Origin: Prauserella muralis | Lineage (GTDB): Bacteria > Actinomycetota > Actinomycetes > Mycobacteriales > Pseudonocardiaceae | DNA: 64,000 nucleotides | Direction: 5' to 3' | NCBI RefSeq assembly: GCF_003202285.1 | Contig: NZ_MASW01000001.1 | Location: 806,001-870,000, forward strand | In this document: in pieces, positions 51,431-60,288 of the stretch | Numbering within the stretch: position 1 is the first letter of the stretch | Layout of the letters: each line of letters opens with the position of its first letter | Notes under the pieces: generated by a model | What the model was told of the DNA's origin: nothing | The model's input: the letters and a program-made list of their open reading frames with translations, nothing else | Database searches by the model: none | Program-made: the position numbers and the translations under genes

Positions 51431-53070
51431 TGCGCGCCGACGGGCCGGAGGTTCTTGTCTCCCTCGTCCACGTGGTAGTCGCCCGGGTCGGTGTCGTCGG
51501 TGCCGTTGAACACGCGCAGCCGCCGCGCCACCACCGTCACGACGGCCGCCACGAGCAGGTTCGCCACGAGCGCGACGATGCCGACGTAGATCTGCACCTG
51601 CGAGCCCGCGAACGGCTGCCAGCCGAGGATGTTCAGCTTGTCCAGCGCGAGCGCCGAACCGCCGAAGTGCGGCTTGCCGGTCGCCGGGTTCGGGATGTTG
51701 TAGAGCAGCAGCAGGCCCCAGAACATGCCGACGAACCAGCCGGCGATCAGCCCCCACCGGTGGAACCAGCGCGTGTAGAGCGCGATCGCCACCGACGGCA
51801 GCGTCTGCAGGATCACCACGCCGCCGATGAGCTGCAGGTCGATCGAGAACTGCGGGTCGATGAACAGGATGCACGCCACGGCCCCGAACTTGACCACCAG
51901 CGAGGCGAGCTTGGCCTGCCGCGCCTCGTCGGCCGGGGTGGCGTCGCGGCGGAGGAACTCCTTGTAGATGTTGCGGGTCCACAGGTTGGCCGCGGCGATG
52001 GACATGATCGCGGCGGGCACGAGCGCGCCGATGCCGATGGCCGAGAACGCGATGCCCGCGAACCACGACGGGAACAGATCGTCGAACAGCTTCGGCACGA
52101 TGGTGTTGGTGTCGGGCCGCCCGGTCGCCTGGTTGGTCAGTGCCTCGGTGCCCGCCGCGATGGCCGCGAAGCCGAGCAGCGCCAGCAGGCCCAGCAGCAC
52201 CGAGTACGCGGGCAGTGCGGACATGTTGCGCTTGAGCACGTTGCGCCCGCGCGAGGCCAGCACGCCGGTGGCCGCGTGCGGGTACAGGAACAACGCCAGC
52301 GCCGAGCCGAACGCCAGGGTGGCGTACTGCAACTGGTTGTTGGCGTTGAGCAGCAGGCCGTCGTTCGGCGACTCCGTCTCGGCGAACTTCGCCTCCGCGG
52401 CGGAGAAGATCTCGCCCCAGCCGCCGAGCTTGGCGGGCAGGTACAGCACCGCCACCAGGATCACCACGTAGATCAGCAGGTCCTTGACGAAGGCGATCAG
52501 CGCTGGTGCCCGCAGCCCGGACTGGTAGGTGTAGATCGCCAGGATCACGAACGCGATGAGCAGCGGCAGGTGGCCGAGGAAGCCCCCGGCGTTGAAGCCC
52601 ATCGTGCGCAGCACGGCCTCCAGCCCCACGAGCTGCAACGCGATGTAGGGCATGGTGGCGACGATGCCGGTGACGGCCACCAGCGTGGCGAGCACCGGCG
52701 AGCCGTAGCGGCCCCGGACGAAGTCGGCGGGGGTGACGTAGCCGCGCGCCCGCGACACCGACCACAGCCGCAGCAGCGGCAGGAACACCAGCGGGTAGGC
52801 GATGATCGTGTACGGCATCGCGAAGAAGCCCATCGCTCCCGCGCCGAACAGCAGGGCGGGCACGGCGACGAACGTGTAGGCGGTGTAGAGGTCGCCGCCG
52901 ATGAGGAACCAGGTGATCCACGAGCCGAACTTGCGGCCGCCGAGTCCCCACTCGTCGAGGTGGTCGAGCGTGGAGCCCGCCTTCCACCGGGACGCCACGA
53001 AGCCGAGCACGGTGACGAGCAGGAACAGCAGACCGAAGATGATCAGCTCGGGCCAGTGCAGGTCGTTCAC
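51424..53070 (-). CDS. Sodium:solute symporter, MctP-like
   Basis: A 548-residue SSS-family transporter with about 13 membrane helices. Landmarks: WITWFLIGGDLYTAYTFV, YVTPADFVRGRYGSPVLA and the long helical core ending VARRLRVFNGTDDTD. Similar to monocarboxylate permeases of the MctP/MctC type, which take up acetate, propionate or pyruvate. It is coupled to an upstream DUF3311 gene (GTGA overlap), the usual partner. Substrate is inferred from family only. Confidence 0.87.
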   Translation of the reverse strand: MNDLHWPELIIFGLLFLLVTVLGFVASRWKAGSTLDHLDEWGLGGRKFGSWITWFLIGGDLYTAYTFVAVPALLFGAGAMGFFAMPYTIIAYPLVFLPLLRLWSVSRARGYVTPADFVRGRYGSPVLATLVAVTGIVATMPYIALQLVGLEAVLRTMGFNAGGFLGHLPLLIAFVILAIYTYQSGLRAPALIAFVKDLLIYVVILVAVLYLPAKLGGWGEIFSAAEAKFAETESPNDGLLLNANNQLQYATLAFGSALALFLYPHAATGVLASRGRNVLKRNMSALPAYSVLLGLLALLGFAAIAAGTEALTNQATGRPDTNTIVPKLFDDLFPSWFAGIAFSAIGIGALVPAAIMSIAAANLWTRNIYKEFLRRDATPADEARQAKLASLVVKFGAVACILFIDPQFSIDLQLIGGVVILQTLPSVAIALYTRWFHRWGLIAGWFVGMFWGLLLLYNIPNPATGKPHFGGSALALDKLNILGWQPFAGSQVQIYVGIVALVANLLVAAVVTVVARRLRVFNGTDDTDPGDYHVDEGDKNLRPVGAQH

Positions 53071-53345
53071 AGCGCGCTCCCCTCGTCGAGGTCGTCGACG
53101 TCGGTGCCCTCACCGCGGGCGGGAACGGTCGGCGTCTCCCGCGTCATGACGTAGACCACCGCCGTGCAGGCCACGCCGACGGCGATGCCGACGAACTGGA
53201 ACCAGTAGAAGAACGGCATGCCGAACAACTCGGGGGTGGCCCGGTTGTACAGGGGTGTGCACAGGATCCACAACGGGATGATCAGCAACAGGTTCCATGG
53301 ACTGAACCGCAGCCCAGCTCCCGTGCCGCGCCTCGGGGTCGCCAT
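53067..53345 (-). CDS. DUF3311 small membrane protein, symporter partner
   Basis: A 92-residue protein with two helices (about 14-34 and 45-65) and an acidic tail TDVDDLDEGSAL. FSPWNLLLIIPLWILCTPLYN and MPFFYWFQFVGI are typical of DUF3311 proteins, regularly encoded beside SSS monocarboxylate permeases. It probably assists assembly or function of the symporter. Its stop overlaps the symporter GTG start by 4 bp. Divergent from the septum-formation gene, 96 bp apart. Confidence 0.85.
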   Translation of the reverse strand: MATPRRGTGAGLRFSPWNLLLIIPLWILCTPLYNRATPELFGMPFFYWFQFVGIAVGVACTAVVYVMTRETPTVPARGEGTDVDDLDEGSAL

Positions 53346-53441
53346 CAGATCTCACCACTTCCGTGTGCAGTTCGCGTCACGTGCCGCTAACGCCGGCTGA
53401 CCCTAAGTGGTGCGCAGGGTCACTCGGTAGGGTCATCGCCG

Positions 53442-54302
53442 ATGCGCAGATACGGGCTCCTCGTCTCCGCGGCCGCGATGGCCGCCCTGCTGCTGTCGGG
53501 GTGCGCCACCGAGGTCCCCGGCACGCCGACACCGGGCGAGCGGACGCAGGCCGCGCCCACCGGTTCGCAGGACCGCACGCCGCAGCGCGTGCTGGCCGCG
53601 CCCGGCCAGTGCGTGTCCGGCAACGACCCGGCGCCCGTCGACTGCGGCACCGAGCACACGGTGGAGATCACCAGGGCAGGCGAGTTCGGCCCCGAACTCG
53701 GGGAGGACCCGCCCCAGCGGGCCGCCGTGTTCGGCGCCGTGTTCCCCACCTGCCGCGAGGCGGCCAGGGACTACCTCGGCAATGCCGCCTACGACGCCAC
53801 CGTGCTCGGCGCGTGGCTGCTGTGGGCAGGCCCGGACGACTGGCAGGCCGGGCACCGGTGGTACCTCTGCGGCGTCGCGGAGCTCAACGGCAGGGGAGAG
53901 GCCGTGCCGCGCACGGGGTCGGCCCGCGGCGTCCTGGCCGGAGACGGGCTCTACGACCACCAGCTGTGCTCGGCGACGCGCCCGTCCCGCAAGGGGCTCG
54001 AACTGGTGGCGTGCGACGAGCCGCACAGCGCCGAAGCCATCGGCGTCGTTGCGATGGGCCGGCCGGACGAGAAGTACCCGGCCAAGGCCGAGTTCGACGC
54101 GATGGGACGGCAGCGGTGCCCGCAGCTGCTCGCCGGCTACCTGCGCGCGGCCAACCGGGACGACGTGGTGGCCTCCTGGACGTGGCCGGACCGGGCGAAC
54201 TGGCCGCACGGCTTCACCAACCTGACCTGCTTCGCCGAGCCGGCCAAGACCGTGGTGCGCCCGGTGCGCGGGCTGGGTACCGCGCCGCTGCCCGTGCCGT
54301 GA
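53442..54302 (+). CDS. Septum-formation-domain lipoprotein
   Basis: A 286-residue secreted lipoprotein: signal peptide with lipobox LSGC (Cys21), a Pro/Thr-rich linker, then a Septum_form-like domain with conserved cysteines (PGQCVSGNDPAPVDCGTEHTVEI, FPTCREAARDY, HQLCSATRPSRKGLELVACDEPHSAE and FTNLTCFAE). The repeated C...C...H pattern suggests disulfides. The domain occurs in actinobacterial envelope proteins; its link to septation is by family name only. ATG start. The TAP hydrolase follows 83 bp later on the same strand. Confidence 0.83.
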   Translation: MRRYGLLVSAAAMAALLLSGCATEVPGTPTPGERTQAAPTGSQDRTPQRVLAAPGQCVSGNDPAPVDCGTEHTVEITRAGEFGPELGEDPPQRAAVFGAVFPTCREAARDYLGNAAYDATVLGAWLLWAGPDDWQAGHRWYLCGVAELNGRGEAVPRTGSARGVLAGDGLYDHQLCSATRPSRKGLELVACDEPHSAEAIGVVAMGRPDEKYPAKAEFDAMGRQRCPQLLAGYLRAANRDDVVASWTWPDRANWPHGFTNLTCFAEPAKTVVRPVRGLGTAPLPVP

Positions 54303-54385
54303 GCCCGACCATCGGCGGTTGCCCCGCGCGCCGCGGCCGGATTCAATGACCGCGCGACACCGGCAAGATCGAGGGGACTGATTCC

Positions 54386-55999
54386 ATGAGAGCCCGTTCA
54401 CGAACCCGCCTCGCCGTGGTGGTTCCGGCGGTCGCGGCAGCGCTGCTGGCCGGGCTCGCACCGGCCTCCGCCGACCCGCCCGCGGCGAGGCAGACCCCGG
54501 TCGAGGTCCCCGCCCGCTACACCTCCCAGGTGCTCGACTGGCACCGGTGCGGGGAGGGCGAACTGCCCGCCACCCCACCCGCGGGCGCCGAGGACATCGA
54601 GTGCGCCACCTACCTGGTGCCGCGGGACTGGACCCGGCCAGGGGAGGGTGTGGACCTCACGATCGCCGTGAGCAGGCTCAAGGCCACCGGCGGAGAGGCG
54701 ACCGCCAGCGTGGTGACCAACCCCGGCGGCCCCGGCGCTCCCGGCCGGATCTTCCCCGCGCGGCTGCGCGACCAGGACCGGCTGCGCGCCCACCAGGAGA
54801 TCGTCGGATTCGACCCCAGGGGCACCGGCAAGAGCACCAACATCACGTGTGGCGGCGCCATCGGCACGGGCAGCTCACTGGACCCGCGCGACCGCCGCCG
54901 CTCGAACCTCAACCTCATCCTCGACGCCACCAAGTACGCGGCGGAGTCGTGCCAGGTGAAGTCGGGCGAGCTGGGCCCGCTGATCAACACGTTCCAGACC
55001 GTCCACGACATCGACCTGCTGCGCCAGCTGCTGAACCGCGACCGGATCAACTGGGTCGGCTACTCGGCGGGCACCTGGCTGGGCGCGCACTACGCGCAGC
55101 GCTTCCCCGACCACACCGGACGGTTCGTGCTGGACTCGTCCACGGAGTTCACGACCACCTGGCAGCGGTCGTTCGACTGGCAGCCGCTGGGCTTCGAACG
55201 CCGCTGGCGGGAGGACTTCCTGCCGTGGCTGGCCCAGTACGACCGGCTCTACCACTTCGGCACCACCGGTGAGGCCGCCCGGCAGACCTACGAGCAGGTG
55301 CGCGCGGCACTGGCACAGGAGCCGGTGGACCTCGACGGCGAGCAGGTCGGTCCCAACGAGCTCGACTCGGCCATCGCGGGCATGTTGTACGACAAGCAGT
55401 CGTTCCCCGAGCTGGCCGACTACCTGGTGAGCGTGCGCACGCTGACCCAGGACCGGCCGTCGGCGCAGGCGCAGAGCGACGCCGAGCGCACCCTGCGGGA
55501 GGCGCTGTCGAGGGTGGACTCCGTGGGACCGCAGCCGCTCGTGGTGCCGACCGACTACGACGACGCCTACGACGCGAGCTTCTGGACGATCCCCTGCAAC
55601 GAGGGCCCGTGGTACGGCAACCGCGCGTCGGTGGTCTGGCAGTCGGAGCTGCTCGGCCGCAGCTACCCGCTGCTCGGCTGGGGCTGGCTCGTGCAGCCGT
55701 GCATCTTCTGGCACAACCGGCCGATGGACCTGCCGGAGCTCGACGGTGAGGGCGTGCCGCCGGTGCTCATCGTGCAGTCCGAGCACGACCCGGCGACGCC
55801 GATCGAGGGCGCGCGGCGGGCGCACGAGGCGTTCGAGGGCTCGCGGATGCTGACCATCACCGACGAGGGTGACCACGGCATCTACGCGGGCGGCAACGCC
55901 TGCGCCGACGACGTCGTGGAGGACTACCTCGTCGACGGCGTGGTGCCCCCGGACCGCACCTGTCCGGGGATGCCGCTGCCGGTGCCCGACGGCGCCTGA
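54386..55999 (+). CDS. Secreted alpha/beta hydrolase, TAP-type tripeptidyl aminopeptidase family
   Basis: A 537-residue exported hydrolase. Sec signal peptide RTRLAVVVPAVAAALLAGL and ASA at about 30 (no lipobox). Catalytic triad: nucleophile Ser in VGYSAGTWLG (about 227), Asp in QSEHDPATPIEG and His in TDEGDHGIYAGG. The oxyanion region NPGGPGAPG and RGTGKS match the SlpD/SlpE/TAP family. It may remove N-terminal tripeptides; the exact substrate is unknown. Cysteines near 50, 72 and 157 suggest disulfides. Confidence 0.88.
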   Translation: MRARSRTRLAVVVPAVAAALLAGLAPASADPPAARQTPVEVPARYTSQVLDWHRCGEGELPATPPAGAEDIECATYLVPRDWTRPGEGVDLTIAVSRLKATGGEATASVVTNPGGPGAPGRIFPARLRDQDRLRAHQEIVGFDPRGTGKSTNITCGGAIGTGSSLDPRDRRRSNLNLILDATKYAAESCQVKSGELGPLINTFQTVHDIDLLRQLLNRDRINWVGYSAGTWLGAHYAQRFPDHTGRFVLDSSTEFTTTWQRSFDWQPLGFERRWREDFLPWLAQYDRLYHFGTTGEAARQTYEQVRAALAQEPVDLDGEQVGPNELDSAIAGMLYDKQSFPELADYLVSVRTLTQDRPSAQAQSDAERTLREALSRVDSVGPQPLVVPTDYDDAYDASFWTIPCNEGPWYGNRASVVWQSELLGRSYPLLGWGWLVQPCIFWHNRPMDLPELDGEGVPPVLIVQSEHDPATPIEGARRAHEAFEGSRMLTITDEGDHGIYAGGNACADDVVEDYLVDGVVPPDRTCPGMPLPVPDGA

Positions 56000-56160
56000 G
56001 GCCCGCTCGAACGGTCCCCAGGGGTGGCCCGCCCTTGGGGACCGTTGCCGTCCGCGACCACGTCGTCACCCTCCCGCAGCGCCCCGCACCACACGACGGC
56101 GAGCGCCGCACCGAACGCCACGACCAGCATGGCCAAGCCTGCCGAGACCATGGCCACCAC
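55924..56160 (-). CDS. Possible small membrane protein antisense to the hydrolase end
   Basis: A 78-residue reading frame whose first 25 residues form a strong membrane segment (SAGLAMLVVAFGAALAVVWCG), with typical GC-rich third positions there. GAGGGGTGG lies upstream of the ATG, and a CRP-like site lies 16 bp further up. However, its second half runs through a terminator hairpin (56011-56045) and into the hydrolase 3' end, where coding character fades. It could be a real short membrane protein or a chance frame. Confidence 0.35.
   Translation of the reverse strand: MVAMVSAGLAMLVVAFGAALAVVWCGALREGDDVVADGNGPQGRATPGDRSSGPQAPSGTGSGIPGQVRSGGTTPSTR
56011..56045. terminator. Terminator hairpin after the TAP hydrolase
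   Basis: ACGGTCCCCA (56011-56020) pairs with TGGGGACCGT (56036-56045) around a 15-base loop, 12 bp after the hydrolase stop. Confidence 0.7.
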
Positions 56161-56175
56161 CCCTCACTCAGCTGT

Positions 56176-56191
56176 TGTGACCTGTGTCACT
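56176..56191. promoter_or_regulatory. CRP/GlxR-like site
   Basis: TGTGACCTGTGTCACT matches TGTGA-N6-TCACA at 9 of 10 fixed positions. It lies 16 bp before the possible minus-strand small gene and 175 bp before the XRE regulator. Confidence 0.5.
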
Positions 56192-56268
56192 ACCTAGGAC
56201 GCGTGAGCAGTGCCCGGCGTTTCCTCCCGGCAGGTTGCACTTCGGTCGCGGTAACGGTTCCCGGCGCT

Positions 56269-56330
56269 CCGCAGTGGTCCGCAGTGGTCCGCAGCGGTCC
56301 CCAGCCTGTGCACAGAGTTGTCCACAGGCT
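56269..56330. repeat. Direct repeats, inverted repeat and DnaA-box-like motif before XRE gene
   Basis: Three head-to-tail 10-mers CCGCAGTGGT, CCGCAGTGGT and CCGCAGCGGT (56269-56298) precede a perfect inverted repeat AGCCTGTG (56303-56310) and CACAGGCT (56323-56330). Inside it lies TTGTCCACA (56318-56326), which equals the Streptomyces DnaA box. The segment may be an operator for the XRE protein. The remainder of the gap 56046-56365 shows only the CRP-like site and GGTATTAGTATCAGC near the start. Confidence 0.55.
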
Positions 56331-56365
56331 GTGTGTAACCCTGCGGCGGTATTAGTATCAGCGGC

Positions 56366-56701
56366 GTGGTGCGCGTGCCGTTGACCGAAGCCGAACGAGC
56401 GCGGGGTGAGCGGCTGGGCGCCGCGCTCCGTGCGGCGAGGGGCACCAGGAGCATGGTGGAGGTCGCGGCCGAGGCCGGGATCTCGGTGGAGACGTTGCGC
56501 AAGATCGAGACGGGCCGCATCCCCACCCCCGCGTTCTTCACGGTCGTCGCCGTCGCGGACGCGGTCGGCATCTCCCTCGACCACCTGCGCGGCATCGCCG
56601 ACCTCGCGCCGTCGGCGGGCGAGCCCCAGGGCACCTTCGGCTCGCATGACGTACCCACGGTGCCCTTCGGCTCGGCCACCGCGCCGAGGGCACTGCCCTA
56701 A
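56366..56701 (+). CDS. XRE-type HTH regulator
   Basis: A 111-residue protein with a Cro/C1-type HTH at about 16-75: LGAALRAARGTRSMVEVAAEAG, ISVETLRKIETGRIPTPAFFTVVAVADAVG shown in part as ISVETLRKIETGR. The C-terminal 35 residues are Pro/Ser-rich and disordered. It starts with GTG at 56366; the upstream bases hold no ribosome site, so it may be leaderless. An inverted repeat and direct repeats lie 36-97 bp upstream, a plausible autoregulatory site. Its target genes are unknown. Confidence 0.82.
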   Translation: MVRVPLTEAERARGERLGAALRAARGTRSMVEVAAEAGISVETLRKIETGRIPTPAFFTVVAVADAVGISLDHLRGIADLAPSAGEPQGTFGSHDVPTVPFGSATAPRALP

Positions 56702-56763
56702 GGGACTGTAAAGGTCCGTTTTGCCTGGTTCCCCGGTCGTGTGAACCGCGTTACCTTGCGTGC

Positions 56764-58050
56764 ATGTCTCACAAAGTCGGTCACGAGGACGTGACAGACG
56801 TACCAGTCGGCTGGCGAGCCAAGCTGCGGCAGATCGGGCCGGGCATCATGGCCGCCGCCACCGGTGTCGGTGCGGGGGACCTGGTGGCCACCATGGTCGC
56901 GGGCTCCCGCTTCGGTTACGTCCTGCTCTGGGCAGTCGTCGTCGGAACAATCTTCAAGATCGCGCTGGCGGAAGCCGTCGGCAGATGGCACCTGGCTTCG
57001 GGGCAGACGATCCTCGCGGGATGGCGCACCCTCGGCAGGTGGGTGCTCGTCTACTTCGGTGCGTACGCCGTGGTGTGGGGCTTCGTCTACGGCGCCACCG
57101 CCATGTCGGCCTCGGGGCTCCCGCTCAACGCGCTGATGCCCGGCCTCTCGGTGCGCTACTGGGCGATCATCTGCGGCATCGTCGGCTTCCTGCTCGTGTG
57201 GTTCAGCCGCTACGCGGTGGTCGAGAAGGTGATGACGGTGCTGGTCGGCATCATGTTCGTCACCGTGGTCGGCACCGCCATACTGGTGACGCCGAACCTG
57301 CTCGACACGCTGAGCGGCTTCGTGCCGCGGCTGCCGAGCGGCTCGTTCGTCTACGTGCTGGGCCTCATCGGCGGCGTCGGCGGCACGATCACCATGGCCG
57401 CCTACGGCTACTGGACGATGGCCAAGGGCTGGCGCTCGTCGCGCTGGCTGTCGATGATGCGGCTGGACAACGCGGTCGGCTACGTCACCACCGGCATCTT
57501 CGTCGTCGCGATGCTCGTCGTCGGCTCGGAACTGCTGCTCGGGCAACAGATCGTGGACGACGACGAGGGCCTGCTCATGCTCGGCGACATCCTCGCCGCC
57601 GACTACGGACAGTGGGCCCGGATCCCGTTCCTCATCGGCTTCTTCGCCGTGGCGTTCAGCTCGCTCGTCGGCGTGTGGAACGGCGTCAGCCTGCTGTTCG
57701 CCGACTGGTGGCGCACATGGCGGCTGCCGGCGGGCGCCACCGACACCGGCGAGGACTACGACCGCAAGGCGGGCGTGCGCAGCCCCGTGTTCCGCGGCTA
57801 CGTGCTCTGGCTGACGTTCCCGCCGATGGCGCTGCTGTTTCTGGACAAGCCGTTCCAGCTCACGGTCACCTACGGCGTGCTGGGTGCACTGTTCATGCCG
57901 TTCCTCGCCGGAACGCTGCTCGTCCTGCTCAACACGCGGCGGGTGCCGGGCGAGGGCCGGTCGGGCTGGGTGTCCAACACCCTGCTGACCCTGTGCCTTG
58001 CGCTGTTTGCGTACCTGGCGATCGACGAGCTGATCGGCCTGTTCAGCTAG
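56764..58050 (+). CDS. Nramp-superfamily transporter lacking canonical metal-site motifs
   Basis: A 428-residue membrane protein with about 11 helices. It aligns in plan with Nramp, but helix 1 reads AAATGVGAGDLVATMVAGSRF where canonical members have DPGN, and helix 6 reads TITMAAYGYWTMAKGW where they have MPHN. The transition-metal ligands Asp, Asn and Met are therefore mostly absent, so a manganese or iron transport label is not supported; the related magnesium-type or other divergent branch is possible. It has its own promoter region of about 60 bp. A strong terminator follows at 58068. Confidence 0.75.
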   Translation: MSHKVGHEDVTDVPVGWRAKLRQIGPGIMAAATGVGAGDLVATMVAGSRFGYVLLWAVVVGTIFKIALAEAVGRWHLASGQTILAGWRTLGRWVLVYFGAYAVVWGFVYGATAMSASGLPLNALMPGLSVRYWAIICGIVGFLLVWFSRYAVVEKVMTVLVGIMFVTVVGTAILVTPNLLDTLSGFVPRLPSGSFVYVLGLIGGVGGTITMAAYGYWTMAKGWRSSRWLSMMRLDNAVGYVTTGIFVVAMLVVGSELLLGQQIVDDDEGLLMLGDILAADYGQWARIPFLIGFFAVAFSSLVGVWNGVSLLFADWWRTWRLPAGATDTGEDYDRKAGVRSPVFRGYVLWLTFPPMALLFLDKPFQLTVTYGVLGALFMPFLAGTLLVLLNTRRVPGEGRSGWVSNTLLTLCLALFAYLAIDELIGLFS

Positions 58051-58067
58051 CGCGAACACCAGCAGAC

Positions 58068-58119
58068 GATCGTGGCCGTCCCCGGCAGGAGCAGGACTCC
58101 GTGGGGGACGGCCACGATC
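58068..58119. terminator. Bidirectional terminator between Nramp-like gene and PEPCK gene
   Basis: A perfect 16-bp stem (58068-58083 with 58104-58119) with a 20-base loop lies between the convergent stops at 58050 and 58130. Confidence 0.85.
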
Positions 58120-58129
58120 TTCGCGCCGA

Positions 58130-59962
58130 TCAGCCGAGGCGCTGCTTGAGCGTCTCCAGCTCGTCGCGCAGGCTGGAGGGCACCTTGTCGCCGATCTTGT
58201 CGAACCACTCCTCGATGAGCGGGATCTCCTGGCGCCACTCCTCGGCGCTCACGTCGAGCGAGGCCTGGATGTCCTCCGGCGGCTCGGTGAGGCCGTCGGT
58301 GTCGATGTCGTCGGCGGACGGCACGAAGCCGATGGGGGTCTCCCGCGCCGAGGCCTTGCCCTCGATGCGCTCGACGATCCACTTCAGCACCCGCGAGTTC
58401 TCGCCGAAGCCCGGCCACAGGAACCGCTTGTCGTCGCCCCGGCGGAACCAGTTGACGTAGTAGATCCGCGGCAGCTTGCTCGCCTCGGCGCCCTTGCCGA
58501 CCTCGATCCAGTGCTTGAAGTAGTCACCGGCGTGATAGCCGAGGAACGGCAGCATCGCCATCGGGTCGCGGCGCACCTCGCCGACCTTGCCCGCCGCGGC
58601 GGCGGTCTTCTCCGACGACATCGTGGCGCCGAGGAAGACGCCGTGCTGCCAGTCGCGGGCCTCGTTCACCAGCGGCACCGTGGTGGCGCGGCGGCCGCCG
58701 AACAGGATCGCCGAGATCGGCACGCCCTTCGGGTCGTCCCACTCCGGCGCGAGGATCGGGCACTGCGACATCGGCGTGCAGTAGCGCGAGTTGGGGTGCG
58801 CGGCGGGCTCGCCCGCCTCGCCGTCGGCAGGCGTCCAGTCCTGCTTCTTCCAGGACGTCGCGTGCTCCGGCTGGTTCTCCATGCCTTCCCACCACACGTC
58901 GCCGTCGTCGGTCAGCGCGACGTTGGTGAACACCGAGTTGCCCTGCTCGATGGTCTGCATGGCGGTGGGGTTGGTCTTCCAGTTGGTGCCGGGGGCGACA
59001 CCGAAGAAGCCGGCCTCCGGGTTGACGGCGTAGAGCCTGCCGTCCTCGCCGAAGCGCATCCACGCGATGTCGTCACCGAGCGTCTCGACCCGCCAACCGG
59101 GGATCGTCGGCTGGAGCATCGCCAGGTTGGTCTTGCCACAGGCGCTCGGGAACGCGGCCGCCACGTAGTAGGCCTTGTTCTCCGGCGAGATGAGCTTGAG
59201 CACCAGCATGTGCTCGGCCAGCCAGCCCTCGTCGCGGGCCATCACCGACGCGATGCGCAGCGAGTAGCACTTCTTGCCGAGCAGCGAGTTGCCGCCGTAG
59301 CCGGAGCCGTAGCTCCAGATCGTCCTGCTCTCGGGGAAGTGGCTGATGTACTTGGTGTCGTTGCAGGGCCAGGGGACGTCCTCCTGGCCGGGCTCGAGCG
59401 GGGCGCCGACCGAGTGCAGCGCGGGCACGAACTCGCGCTCGGTGCCGTCGGAGGTGACGAACTTGTCCAGCGCCGCCTTGCCCATGCGGGTCATGACCCG
59501 CATCGAGGCGACGACGTAGGCGAAGTCGGTGATCTCGATGCCGAGCTTGGGGTTGTCGTCGCCAAGCGGGCCCATGCAGAAGGGGATGACGTACATGGTG
59601 CGACCACGCATGCAGCCCCGGTAGAGCTCCGTCATGGTCGCCTTCATCTCGTCCGGGGCCATCCAGTTGTTGGTGGGCCCGGCGTCCTCCTCGCGCTCGG
59701 AGCAGATGAACGTCCGCTCCTCGACGCGCGCGACGTCGCTCGGATCGGAGGCCGCCCAGTAGGAGTTCGGCTTGGCCTTCAGCGGGACGAAGGTGCCCGC
59801 CTCGACGAGCTCGGCGTTGATGCGCTCCGCCTCCTCGTCGGAGCCGTCGACCCACACCACCCGGTCGGGGGTGGTCAGCTCGGCGACCTCCCTCACCCAA
59901 GACAGCACGCCGCTGTGCGTCGTTGGCGCCTTGTCCAGACCGGGGATGGCTACTGCAGTCAT
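58130..59962 (-). CDS. pckG: Phosphoenolpyruvate carboxykinase (GTP)
   Basis: A 610-residue GTP-dependent PEPCK, near the usual 606. P-loop [15 protein letters not shown], substrate segments [12 protein letters not shown]-like [33 protein letters not shown], metal/nucleotide region [12 protein letters not shown] and the mobile-lid [18 protein letters not shown] are intact. It converts oxaloacetate plus GTP to phosphoenolpyruvate and CO2, for gluconeogenesis from fatty acids or amino acids, which fits the beta-oxidation genes here. I chose the ATG at 59962 with AGGAG upstream rather than the longer frame. Residues named are seen; activity is by family. Confidence 0.95.
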   Translation of the reverse strand: MTAVAIPGLDKAPTTHSGVLSWVREVAELTTPDRVVWVDGSDEEAERINAELVEAGTFVPLKAKPNSYWAASDPSDVARVEERTFICSEREEDAGPTNNWMAPDEMKATMTELYRGCMRGRTMYVIPFCMGPLGDDNPKLGIEITDFAYVVASMRVMTRMGKAALDKFVTSDGTEREFVPALHSVGAPLEPGQEDVPWPCNDTKYISHFPESRTIWSYGSGYGGNSLLGKKCYSLRIASVMARDEGWLAEHMLVLKLISPENKAYYVAAAFPSACGKTNLAMLQPTIPGWRVETLGDDIAWMRFGEDGRLYAVNPEAGFFGVAPGTNWKTNPTAMQTIEQGNSVFTNVALTDDGDVWWEGMENQPEHATSWKKQDWTPADGEAGEPAAHPNSRYCTPMSQCPILAPEWDDPKGVPISAILFGGRRATTVPLVNEARDWQHGVFLGATMSSEKTAAAAGKVGEVRRDPMAMLPFLGYHAGDYFKHWIEVGKGAEASKLPRIYYVNWFRRGDDKRFLWPGFGENSRVLKWIVERIEGKASARETPIGFVPSADDIDTDGLTEPPEDIQASLDVSAEEWRQEIPLIEEWFDKIGDKVPSSLRDELETLKQRLG

Positions 59963-60213
59963 CTCTTCTCCTGTCTTCGACGACAAGAGCCCACACCGAA
60001 CTGTGTCCGGATGCGGGCTCCGTTGCCGGCGACCGAAATGGCTTACGCCCACCGCCGAGCGGTGTGCTGATTTTGGGGATTCCCAGAGACTAGCGGCCAA
60101 ACACCTGCGCAACCGAGGCCTGACCTGTCGGTTCTCTCACAAGAACGATCAGGGAATCGATTCAGTTGTCGCTGAATCGCGACAGGAGGAAAGACTTTCC
60201 TGCGACACGGAAA
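59963..60213. other. pckG upstream region
   Basis: A 326-bp gap to the next gene, minus-strand promoter side of pckG. It contains an inverted repeat CGATTCAG, six bases, CTGAATCG (60158-60179), a nearby GAATCGATTC palindrome (60154-60163) and a possible 5' leader hairpin GAGCCC ... GGGCTC (59987-60020). I see no open reading frame with good codon use here. Confidence 0.45.
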
Positions 60214-60242
60214 AGGCCCGGCGCACATGCGGCGCCGGGCCT
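60214..60242 (-). terminator. Terminator of the acidic-protein gene
   Basis: An 11-bp GC stem (60214-60224 with 60232-60242) and 7-base loop. Read on the minus strand it is followed by TTTTCC, so it terminates the gene ending at 60289. Confidence 0.8.
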
Positions 60243-60288
60243 GTTCCCGTTACGACTGCTTTGCCCGGTTCCCGGGCGGAGTGCCGCC

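Noticed and set aside
51404-53113. 569-codon minus-strand frame overlapping the symporter in another frame
   Set aside because: The 51424-53070 frame gives the transmembrane protein; the other is Arg-rich shadow.
56318-56326. Replication origin (DnaA box)
   Set aside because: Only one exact box, with no dnaA, dnaN or box cluster nearby.
56764-58050. MntH manganese transporter
   Set aside because: The DPGN and MPHN metal-ligand motifs are not present.
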